NCBI RefSeq assembly: GCF_016859285.1
Contig: NC_053416.1
Location: 16,448,501 to 16,512,500 of the forward strand
From: Xiphias gladius
Lineage: Eukaryota; Chordata; Actinopteri; Istiophoriformes; Xiphiidae
DNA: 64,000 bases
Reading direction: 5' to 3'
Below are positions 53,501 through 64,000 of the stretch, piece by piece. A model generated the notes under the pieces. That model saw only the letters and a list, made by a program, of their open reading frames with translations, was not told the DNA's origin and searched no databases. Position 1 is the stretch's first letter, and each line of letters begins with the position of its first letter. The position numbers and the translations under genes were made by a program.

Positions 53501-56500
53501 TATTATTGTTATTACTATTATCTTCCATATTTTCATGAAAAGAAAAAAAAAAACAAAAGATTTTGAGCTGCCCTGAAACAGACTTTTGGATGCAGAGTTT
53601 GCAGTGACCAGCACAATATTACTCAGTATGAAATATTCTTGGTTTGCTTACAGAGTCAAATATCTGTGAGGAAAATAAAATATTAGCTTAACTGATTTAA
53701 GCATGTTTTGTTTTTAAAGATTAAAGGCGGCTTTTCCTCACGCCCAGCAAAACAACAGTCCCTCATCACCAACATCTACGCTCATGCTGTGTTCAGCAGT
53801 GCTTCACGTGAGCGCACAGCCTCGGTCAGGCGACGGCACGGAGAATTAGGAGTCTTAATTAAGATTTTTCACAACTCTGCATGTGCTGTTCATATGCGAG
53901 ACAACAGGCTTGAATAGGGTGGGGTGTGGTGGATCTGTAAACAGCTGCCTGTTCTGAAACGAACACAAAAGTTAAAATGAAGATCCACACGATGAAGGAT
54001 TGTGTCACTTTAGATATACCTTCAATGATAGTCCGTGATATGGGTTGTATGGCGGAGAAAACTTTCAGTACGTGCAATTATCTATATTAAGTGTTTATAT
54101 TTATATTCTAGGCGTAAGTGAAAGAGCAAAGAGAAAACAATTCGACATTGTGGTTGAAAGACAATACCGTGCATGAGGGGGTAGCGCCCCTTGTGTGGAG
54201 ATTTGGTGGGTTTCCAATCCTGATATCCAACCCCGCACCATGTAATGGAAGGTGACACTTATTGTATTAGTAGGGGCTAATGAGTGTCTAAAAGCCTGTG
54301 TGACTGTGTGCGCCGAGGAATCTCATCGTGTGTGTGGGGTGGTAGGAAGAAAGGACAATATCTCTGCAAAGCGGGCGAGGCCATGAAGTTCAGCCTGGAG
54401 ACAAAAAAAAAACAAAAAAAAAGAAAAACGTCCATCATCACGGCAGATCTCAGGGGGCACGTGAGGCCGTGAAGAGTTTCAAGCACTTCAATTCAAATAG
54501 AGATATAAAGAGGAGAAAACGAGCAGGCAACTTTATATGATGTGCGGTACAGATTACTCTGGCCAGGTAAACTTTTGCTCTATTCACACCATCTGATCAC
54601 AATGTCCACTTAAGGAATCTAGAACAGCCGTCCCATTTTCAGACTGAGTGTGAAAACATGGGTTTCCTGAGCTCTAGAGCCAAATTTAATCAGGAGCATT
54701 CACAAATTAAATACTTCCCTCCTAGAAGCAACACCTAGAGGCTTTTTGCAGCCACAGACAATAGTAATCACAATATTCACAGGTGTGTTTTAGCTCACTA
54801 ATTCTAAACTCTGCCAATCAAAGCCGCACCAAAGCAAATCAAACTCATAATTAACTGGTGTGAAACTGAGGGACCGTGTATTTATCTTTGTTTTTAATGC
54901 CGTATGTGTCTCTGCTCCTCTAATGTGTAACATCTATTAACCAAATTACACATTTTGCTGGCACCGTTCAACAGTAACTCAGTTTGTTAGATTGATGAAG
55001 TTATGCAACACTGATCAACATACTGACACATGCACCCTCATTAAAACGGTAAAAGGTGCAGTACTTCTTTCTAACCACAAGGTGGATATCTAACTAAATG
55101 AATTGGGCATCGTTACCAGGTGGAAATGTTTCCTATTTATGCATTCACTTCCTGGCTTCTTGTAATAACCGTTGATTTTAGTTACTATGTTTCTCATATT
55201 GTTCAGAAACATGCATTAATATTACTGTGAGTCAATGCAGTTTCTTTACAATACATTTTTAATTGCACTCTTTAGAATAAGTCTGTAAAATTATCTAATT
55301 TTTTGCAAGACTTCTTTTTCTAGACTTAGTTGTGCATAGTGTTTGTATTCTAATTAATGGATATACAGTAAAGTATATTTAAGAGTCAGTCCCCAATATT
55401 GAATCACCAGTAAGCTACTGTACATGCCCTCATGTATGGAGGACCGAAACTGCCAGAATAATAAATAACTAAATAAACAATTGACTGAATAAACAAAATA
55501 ACATGGCTATAAATGTATCAGAAATAATATTTAAAAAAATGTAGGCATGAATTAATTTATAAAATGTGACATATTCATGCACCGATGACAGTCAAAGCTC
55601 ATTCTTGGATCTTTAGGCTTAAGGCTTGAAGTATCTGGCAAAGAGAGCTTGGCCATGATTCGTTACATCTCCTGCACTAAAGGGCTACACCACTGCCAGC
55701 CATTCAACTCTTTCCCAAGACTCTTATTATGGCCTCCATTGTCTGCCGTGACATTTACTGTCTATCTCTTACTGGGTTACAGTGGCATTTCCTTCATCTC
55801 ACATCTTTGGCCACATCCTCATCCTTACAGTAGCTTACAGTCCAATTGTGGGTGATGCCTAAATGCTGGTGTTACTGAAGTGGGACTGAGGTATTCAGTT
55901 ATTACTTTCAGGTGCATAAGTTTCTCCCTAATTGTCAAACTGTTCCTTGACTGATTCAAAGTAGCTTGCTTTTATGATGCTTCATAATAAACCAAGTGCT
56001 CAGTGATCCATTTATCAATGGCACAATTTACCTTTGAGATCTACCTTGCATTCCCATGGGGAAATTAAAACCAACCCTCCCCTGCAAGAAAACGTTATGT
56101 GTAAAACAGTGTATTGTACCGTTACATGTTCATTCAGCAAAGCGAAGGATGACCTATATGGCCATATATTTTTCCAATACCCAATAGACTACTTTTTTTT
56201 TTTGCGCAATCTTTCACTTCAACATCATCACAATTTCTCATAAGATCAGTAAACTATGCATCTTTGTCACTGAATCTCCTGCCAATTATTCTAGATATTA
56301 AGATATTCTAGACCCTCATCTCCTCTTTGGGCCAAGGTAGCAATAAGTAAGACCAACTGAGCGTGTTTAGCATTTTTATACATGACCATTAGAATAATGA
56401 GATGTCAGCAGTTATCACAGGCGTAAACCCTGTCTGCAAGCCAGTGCTTCCAGTATAGTAGCTGTCTTTCATTCCGCAGGTGTTTCCTCTGTTTTTGGCA

Positions 56501-59440
56501 GTCGGATCGGTTTTAGGTCCAAAATCTTAACGTAGCTCTCTAACACACGAGTTCCTTGGATCAGCCGTCTCCATGATCAGGTGACTGGCCTGATACTATA
56601 ATTGGAGGGACGTGCTATTTAACAATAGCAGTACCCTGATGTTTGTCTTAATACAATCATGATTTTAAAATATATCCATTGCCGATTCAAGTCCTTTTCA
56701 TTCACTCAAAATTTGTGCTGATGTGTAAGTTCAGTGCTGACTGGTAAGTTTTGTATAAACACTTGTCGACTTAGAAAATTAGTTTGAGCTACACTTTCAA
56801 TTGCACAACACTCATTTTTTTTTTTTCAGTTTTCTCCAGTTTTATAAAGCCTGTAAATGCAATGCTATTTTTCGCATCCCATCATCAAACGCAGTAATAA
56901 ACTGAACAATTCCAAGCCCTACCTATACAGAGAGGACACAGTCCTTTGCGCCTGTGCTCCTTCACTTGAAACAGGCCTTTGGAAGTTATACTCTGAATAC
57001 TGGAATTCTTGTCATTGTTCTGAATTTATGAATAGCCTAATTTGTTGCCAGATCACAAATGTGCCGGTTCACAAACGCGGACGATTTCGGGACGCTTTCA
57101 CCGATGGGCGGCTGTGAAAAAAATAATGTCGTTAAACCAGGAGGCTGTCAACTAAAGGCACATGGCCCACTGGAGATATAATGACATCAAGGAACTGGAA
57201 TGAAAGCGCGCTTTTTAAACAGGCCGGTGCAGGCTTACACTTGGTACACAGGTCAACTTCAGTGCACTCATCTGAACGTAACTCAGGTTGACACAATTTG
57301 ACCTCAGCCGATACCCCTCTCTGCTGCCCTTTGTTTTCACGTGCTCTCCTGGGAATTGCATTTAATACTATCCTTACACATTCTATAAAATTTTCTAGTC
57401 TTCTAAGCTCTCATTTCTCAACATTTGCTTTTCCATTATTTCCCAGACCTCCTCGTCCTTTCAGGAATGGCCCTTTGTAGGCCTTTGCTGAAGCTGGGGG
57501 TCTGACAGAATTGTTTCTCTCGGCCTGGCCATCAAAGGAAATGCCCCTTTTTAGAGGCTTGAATGAAGAGGCTATTGTTGTTAGCTTAACTTAAATGTTT
57601 CAAAATATGGAACATTTTTAAAACTGCATCTTATTTATTAATTTAAAGTTGACTGTAAAACACTGGGTTGCAATTTTTGTCACATTTGTCGAACGCCAAA
57701 TGTTGGTAAACTTTCCATGAGGTGGGTTCAGTGATAAGCTTCACTCATTGGTCTTTAGAAAACAGTGATTCCAGAGATTACACAGTCAAATGAACAGCAA
57801 AAGATTAATGTTATGTTTAATGCTGATCAGCACAAAGAGAGTCTAATCTTTGCTTTCTTCTGTGGCTTTAACTGCAGCATCAGGCAATGGAGTGGAGCGT
57901 CTTAAACAACTGGTTTAAGTAAAGCACCGTCACCTGCTCGTAGCACAGATTTCTTCTCACTGTGCTCCTCCTTACATGTTTGCTTCAGTGTTAGAATAAA
58001 AATGCAGGTTGAAGCATGCAGAGAAATTTGCTTTGGCTCAGACCAGCGCATGACTTTCATTTGCTCTCATTTCAGCTATAAATTAAATCAAAGTTTTCAA
58101 CATGATGCACTGTACTATGCATGCTTTATTGAATTTATTTCCAATTTCCAGTTATCTCTTTATTTTATGACTTGGTAGTTTTTATTTTTGCATAGGATAC
58201 AGCATACGCATTTCTGTGTTTTTTAAATGTAAGACCTAAAAAATGCTGCAGTTATTCCATGCTCTGCATCAGTTCCAAATTGTCTACACTTATTTAGATT
58301 GTGTATTATTCTATTAGCTTGGTCGATAAAGTGTTATTTTCTGTGTTAAAAACACACACTGGCGAGTTTTTGAGGGCTGCCAAACACAACAATCCAGCAC
58401 CCCAGTGGCCTGGCACTGCTTTCCATGTTGCTGGGCACAAAGTGCACATGTTTGAAAACGTGAAAACACATTTAAATTCTTTTAGGAAGAGTCTGAACAA
58501 AAAAAAATAAAAAAACGTCCATCGTTTAGAGGTAGCAGGTGGATGATTGTGCATGGTTGACCGATCAGAAATAAAAAGATGCCCGAAAGAGCATTCAAGA
58601 TGGGAAAGGCGATGTTCCTCATTTCCTCATTAGCGTTTGGTTTCGGCTTCCTTGTGCAGCATCCCGCATTGTTGCAACAAACCAACAAAAAAGTTGAGTT
58701 AAGCCACAAAACCTTCTGTATCTTTTCAGAGGAAACGGTCCCTTTTTGCTGGCCGGTGCAGCAGTGTTTATTTTCCGACAGTGAATGGGTGTGAGGTGTG
58801 AAGCTATGAATACTGTGAGGTCAACCCACCATGACGCTGTACATACTAACAGGAGCAGTGGGTAATGAGTGAGGCCACGGCTCAGCGCCCTATTCAAGCC
58901 TTTAACCAAAGAAACTGAACAGGAAACAGTGTTGTTCCTGAACAAAGATACAAATAAAAAGAGATACATTTACAACAAACAAAATAAGAAACTAATTGTT
59001 ATTGATCTCACATTAATCTTGTCTGTAACTTCAGCTGCTAGCATTTTGTGGGATTTTCTAAGGGGATAAAGTGACTGTGGCAAGGAGACGACGCCGTCAT
59101 GATAAATATTTCAAATGCTCACAGCTGGTACGGATACATGTTTTCAATTATAAAATCTGGTGTCTGAAACTGGTAACCGACAATAGCTATTTTTCAGTTT
59201 TTATGCAAATTTAGGATTCTGTATAAGGAAAACCAAATAATTCATCTTGTGCCTTTGAACTTGGCCACTGTAGCAAGGTAATTTATATGTTAAATCATCA
59301 CCAGGTCTTTAATGACGTGTTCAGATATGTTTTCCAGAGCCACCTAAAACAACAACAGCAACAATAACAACAACTGCAGAACTCAACATGTTCAGAGCCA
59401 CTGTGTCCTTCTGATGAACTGAACAAAACCTCAGTCAATT
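53500..59440. other. Intergenic, no gene seen
   Basis: AT-rich with a short (ATT)n tract at 53490-53521 and several homopolymer runs. All reading frames are short and lack splice or homology support. Confidence 0.5.
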
Positions 59441-59449
59441 AAAATTACT

Positions 59450-60030
59450 TGTTTGCACCTTTCATACAGGTTAGTGCAATTCAAAGTGCTTTCCAGGGGA
59501 CTGACAAGCTGATAATAAAGCAGTACAAATAGTACCAGTAAATCAATTTGGCACTAATGCACTAAAGAGGAGAAAAGTAAAGATAAAAGTCACATAATAA
59601 AACCAACATCATAGATAAAAATTAAAATAAAATAGATAAGTGGCAACAAAACCATTTAAAACAAGAATATAAAAAAAATAAGCAATGAAATATAATAACG
59701 GGCATAAGTCATTATGTTCTAATCAAAAGCCAAATTAAAGAGGCAGGTTTTTAGTCACAACACTTCCAGCTATTGGCTGCTCCTCAGGCAGACTATCCCT
59801 CTGACTTGGAACACGTAAAAGACGGATGCCCCCCTGGTTCATCTGTTGCAGGCGTGTCAGATAAATAGGCTGGTGCAAGAACATTAAGTGCTTTAAAAAA
59901 TATTAAAACAATTTCATAATCAATATGAAAACTGAGAGGCAACCAATGTAAAGACTTTAAAATGGTTGTGTGTGATCTCTCCTTCCCCCTTAACATGATG
60001 ACTGAGGATAAGGGAGAAAGGTGCAAAGTG
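59450..60030 (-). mobile_element. LINE fragment (L2/CR1-like), 3' part
   Basis: On the minus strand, 59825-60026 reads HTTILKSLHWLPLSFHIDYE then FFKALNVLAPAYLSD, matching the region just past the reverse-transcriptase core in teleost L2/CR1-type LINEs (usual form HWLPVxFRIDFK…YKALNGLAPxYLSD). The A-rich 3' part runs on to about 59450. The copy is 5'-truncated and lacks most of the ORF. Confidence 0.72.
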
Positions 60031-60039
60031 AGGGCAAAA

Positions 60040-61300
60040 AGGACAACAACATGACTTTTCCCTGTTTCACAACAGCAGCGTTAGAGAAACAACACAGGGG
60101 GAAAATAATGACTGGGGACCATTGTTGTGCAAACAATCCACAGAGACCAAACAAAAAATACCACCTTCCTTTTTTTTAAATAAAGGGTGGCTTTCTGGGC
60201 ATTGAGAGGAGAGAGCGACTGACTGTGTTGATTTGACTGGAGTGGGACGGTTTCCACCTTTGCAGAACCACTGGCAAGAAGAAGCATTTTGTAGGTGGAG
60301 CATTGGTGATGGAGCACTGGTGTTTTCGGTTTGATGTGAGAAAGCCACAGGCAGCCTGTAGTGCTCTGCAGCACTGATGTTAAATGAAGCGTGATGGTTA
60401 CATTATATATTCATATCTTCAAGCTAAATGAGCATTGAGTCTGATATTTTTAAAAAAAAAAAAAACAAAAGCTATAGGTATTTTACAGCAGGTGTGCTTT
60501 TCACTACCAGGCAAAAAAAAAAAAATGCGACTTAAAGTTAGACACTCCCCACCTGAACATCTCAGAGAGAGCTTAGATGGTCATGCAGACAAACAGGATT
60601 TGACCGGGAGTACATGTAGCTTAGTCTTGTCAAGAGTGAGCTCAATGCAGCGAGTACACATTCAGACAGGAGATTTCTGCCACAGTGTGTGACCAAAAAA
60701 AAAAAAAAAAATCAAACAAACCAACAGCTTATTCTGAGAAAATTGGCTGAAGTTCATCTTTTTGAAAAGCTGCAGTACGGTAGGTTTGACAGAACTCTGC
60801 GTAGCTTTTTGTTTACGCAGAGATCAAAACTACAGATTTGAAGTGCAACCAGAAATGTAACGTCTCAGGCAGAGCAGTCTTTGCAGATCAGACAAGTGTA
60901 TCATTGAGGACTTACTAGGTTAATGGTTGAACAGGCTGACAGCACATTCTGACTGCAGTACCTGCAGTTGCACCATTTGCCCATAGGATGTCACTATATA
61001 GATGATTATCTTAAAGCGTCTCCTGGCCTATGCTCTTGGCATAGAGTATCTGCTTCTGGCAAGTTAATGTAGTCGTGATCAAACTGGATCATTTCTCACT
61101 AAGTCATTCATACACACTTAAACCCTGACACGACTAGTGTGAAACTCGTTTTTCTCTCTCTAGGAGGAAATGAAAGACTTTAAGGATGTATTGATTCTCA
61201 CTGTATCTCCAGGATGGCATAAAACCATTACATTTACAGTGTTTTATGACACCATCTTAACTCAGATTAAATTTAGAAATGAATAGTGTGAAAGACAAAA
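60040..61300. other. Intergenic, no gene seen
   Basis: Several A runs (60447-60464, 60516-60525, 60696-60711). No feature can be supported. Confidence 0.5.
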
Positions 61301-61303
61301 TAG

Positions 61304-61636
61304 TCAAAAAGTCACACAATTATTATTAACAATTATTTTCTTTTTCTATTAATCTGCTGATTTTTTTTTTTTTTTTGATGAGTAGATTAATTGTTTGGTT
61401 TATGAAATATCCAAAAAAAAAAAAAAAAAAAAGATGTCAGTCACAACTCAACATCCAAGGTGTCATTCTCAAATGTGTCGTTTTGTTTGACCTGAGCAAA
61501 TCCTGACATTTGGGAAGCTGGAGCCCGAAAAATGTGTTGAGTTTTTCCCTTGTTTTTCACTTGAAACGATTAATGGATTATCAAAATAGTTGCCGGTTAA
61601 TTTTCTGTTGATTAACAGTCACTTATCTCAGCTCTG
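61304..61636 (+). mobile_element. hAT-like MITE, copy C
   Basis: Same family as 45348-45738, here in plus orientation. Shared blocks include CAATTATTTTC at the start, AATTGTTTGGTTTATGAAAT, AACGATTAATGGATTATCAA and the end TCTCAGCTCTG. CAAAATAG (61296-61303) and CAAAATAA (61637-61644) flank it as a near-perfect 8-bp duplication. It contains long T and A runs. Confidence 0.68.
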
Positions 61637-61639
61637 CAA

Positions 61640-64000
61640 AATAACTTGCACCATATTGTCCTAGTGGCACTAATAAAATAAAGATATTATATTCCTCAAA
61701 AACATTTCCACACAACAGATCATCATCCATCAAAGTACAGGGAAATAACCGGAGACATTGCAGAGGAGAGAGCTGAATGCGTACCAAGTAGCTACACCCA
61801 ACAACACTAAACCCACTGTTACATCAGTCAAAATTTGCTGTCAAAACAAAGTATATAATGAGATATAACAGGGAGCACTTGCTCTGATTTCAATGCTTAG
61901 GACCATCCAAGACTCCTTTGTTGATTTAGCAAGAAAACAGCAGAGGAAATCCACAAATTCTTGAGTCTAAGAAACCTAAACTGAAGGATGCTGAACCTTC
62001 TGTCTAATGGCTTTCCCCCGGCATGAGTGGACGTGAAGCTGGTTCTACAGTTTGACACTATACTGGACTCTATACAAAGGATGCTATCACAATAGGATGT
62101 GATTTTATTGAGTCATTCTAAAATCATGGGCATTGATGAAGATTTGTGAAGGAGTGTGGTGCAGGTTTGCTCGAATTTCTTCAGGAAAATCAAGCACAGG
62201 CTATTGAAAACAAAGTTTGTGGATAGCTGCACCCTGCACAGACTGTTCGAATGAAGGAATGAGCATCTGATATGAATGAAAATCATCTGCCTCTGACTCT
62301 ACCTGATGCTTATTCACTATATTCTTATTCTCAATAGCTTGAGAAAAGACAGAGTTGGCTCGTGTTAAAGTGTCCGATCTACCCCTTTAAGATTTCAGAT
62401 ATTAAAGGGATAAGATACTTCCTGAAGCCAAGGGAAATGGAGTTGTCCCGGCTGTTGTAACATGCAAAATCGTCTACGCAAATAATCCATTTCAGGCAAA
62501 AATATATCCAGCACCCAAAGTTAGATCATGGTAAAATTAATATTATTCTTGTTGTTCTGCAAAAATATATCAAATTAAGTGAAAGTTTAGGGTGGATACT
62601 AGCTTATATCCCTTTAGCACTGGCCCCATTGTGCTGACGTTCCTCTAGAAAATGTTGAACAATTCTGGTTTCTTCATCTGCCAACACTCTCTGATTGTTC
62701 AGCCTCGCTGCTGCTCACACTGTTTCCTCACAGACTTCGTGGTGTTGTTGTATCTCTTTCTCCTTCCTCTTCCTGCTCCATTCATATATTATGTCGTCGG
62801 CAGGATGAGGATAGATATGTAGTGTGTGTAGTGTGATAAACAGTGCGCGCTGTTTATCTCCCCTGAACTGAATTAATCTAAACTTGATGATTCAGTGATA
62901 TTATAAAACGAGATTTATTTATTTGTTTGGAGATTAACTTCCTTTTACTGATGTTTATAGTTTTGATGGACATAACGGAAGGAATGATATATATTGTGTT
63001 CGGTTTAAAAGTCCTTATTTGGGGGGTTTGATGGGAACTACATGAATGTTGGCCTGTTAGAGTTATAAGATGATGTATTACATCTGCTGTCAGAGTTCTG
63101 TTGTCCAGCCTGGGCTTGATGTTGCATTCAAGGTCTCGTAAAAAAAAAAAAAAAGGTCTCCCTGCTTGTTTGTACAGCAGGAACGAGAAGACCCTGTGAC
63201 AGGAAGATTCCTTCCTGCTGAAATGAGTCGAGGAAGACACTGACACTCCATGGTTGTTGTTCTTTAGCTGACGTCTTACCTCTGAATTGTGTGTTTGTTG
63301 GGGGGCGCAGTAAAATGACTATATGCTGGGATTTAATGAAAAGGGATTTAATGAAAAGGGAAAAAAAAAAAAGCCTTTCTCCTCTGATATTGTTTTAGCA
63401 GACACTGTAACCTTTAAATACCTATAGCTGTTTTTAATCCAAATAAAATCAAGGCTAATGCTTCATTACCGGGTATTTTTACATAATGATCCTCATGCTG
63501 CTGCTGTTAATTTTTTTATTAACGCAATTATGGGGCTCTTAGTGGACGGGGTCAGAGAGGTCTAATTACCCTGCGTCATGCTGGTAAATAGTTGGAGGTG
63601 TCTCTGAGCAGGTGGCCCTGGAGGTAAGAGGGAGACATGGGGCATACCGAGGCGGGCAATTACTGGATGAATTTCACTTTAATAAATGTTGAGCTACATT
63701 TGGAAATTCGGATAACACAGCTTTCTGCCTAATGGGTGCTGCACTGAGGCCACTTGAGCAAGAAAATGATCTGAAAGAGGGTTTAATTAACACAAGCTAC
63801 ATGATCCAGCGAGCGCATGACAGAATGTTAAAGCAAGGGGGAGAGCACACAGCGCAGGGATAATATGAAAATTAGTGAGGAGGATGGTGAGATGGGTAGG
63901 GAAGGGGGTTGAGGTGCCAACTTTTATTTCACAGGTTTAAAGTTGAGAATTTGCTCCTGTTTTTCCACATCGGCACAGATGCAGCAGCGTCTGTGTCACA
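61640..64000. other. Intergenic; short tandem duplication and candidate regulatory block
   Basis: GGGATTTAATGAAAA is repeated twice in tandem at 63329-63358. From about 63400 to 63800 the DNA is dense in TTAAT/ATTA motifs with balanced composition (for example GCTAATGCTTCATTACC and GGTCTAATTACCCTG), which could be a conserved enhancer. No gene is seen. Confidence 0.3.

Overview
This window is vertebrate nuclear DNA from a ray-finned fish, most likely a teleost. The genes have many exons with GT-AG introns and orthologues that can be recognised at protein level. The intergenic DNA is AT-rich, with long (AC)n tracts and interspersed repeats typical of teleosts: hAT-like and TTAA-flanked MITEs, a decayed Tc1 element and a LINE fragment. 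I cannot name the species.

Six host genes can be assembled exon by exon. On the + strand are sat1 (polyamine acetyltransferase, 1208-2298) and zfx (zinc-finger transcription factor, coding 5808-11986, 3' UTR to about 13.6 kb, probable CpG-island promoter at about 3.1-4.0 kb). On the - strand, in order, are a ptgds-type lipocalin (14768-16512), zdhhc23 (palmitoyltransferase, 23130-28163), atp6v1a (catalytic A subunit of the vacuolar proton pump, 32286-37721, with an upstream noncoding exon near 38.45 kb) and wasf3 (WAVE3 actin regulator, coding 40254-44123). zfx and the lipocalin are convergent. The stretch 44.1-64.0 kb holds no gene I can support; it may contain 5' noncoding exons and regulatory DNA of wasf3.

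The genes do not form one pathway. The layout is a mosaic: sat1-zfx matches the human Xp22 pairing, zdhhc23-atp6v1a the human 3q13 pairing, and wasf3 is on chromosome 13 in human. Repeats fill much of the space: a TTAA-flanked MITE at 13.8-14.2 kb, a hAT-like MITE at 18.2-18.7 kb, a possible solo LTR fossil near 21.1-21.7 kb, a Tc1 remnant inside zdhhc23 intron 1 (26.7-27.9 kb), a minisatellite plus a perfect 18-bp inverted repeat at 38.8-39.1 kb, three copies of another hAT-like MITE (45.3, 46.7 and 61.3 kb), a further MITE at 47.7-48.2 kb, and a LINE fragment at about 59.45-60.03 kb.

I found no wholly new system. The most interesting points are: zfx has lost finger 11 of its usual 13 and carries a 60-residue low-complexity linker there; six AGGCC-type motifs (the known ZFX-family core site) lie within 75 bp in the probable zfx promoter; two near-perfect hairpins sit side by side in a zfx intron; sat1 lacks the acidic C-terminal tail that controls turnover of mammalian SSAT, and its intron 3 is too short for the mammalian poison exon; the lipocalin has Gly where the catalytic Cys of prostaglandin D synthase should be; and an unidentified coding-like terminal exon lies inside zdhhc23 intron 2.
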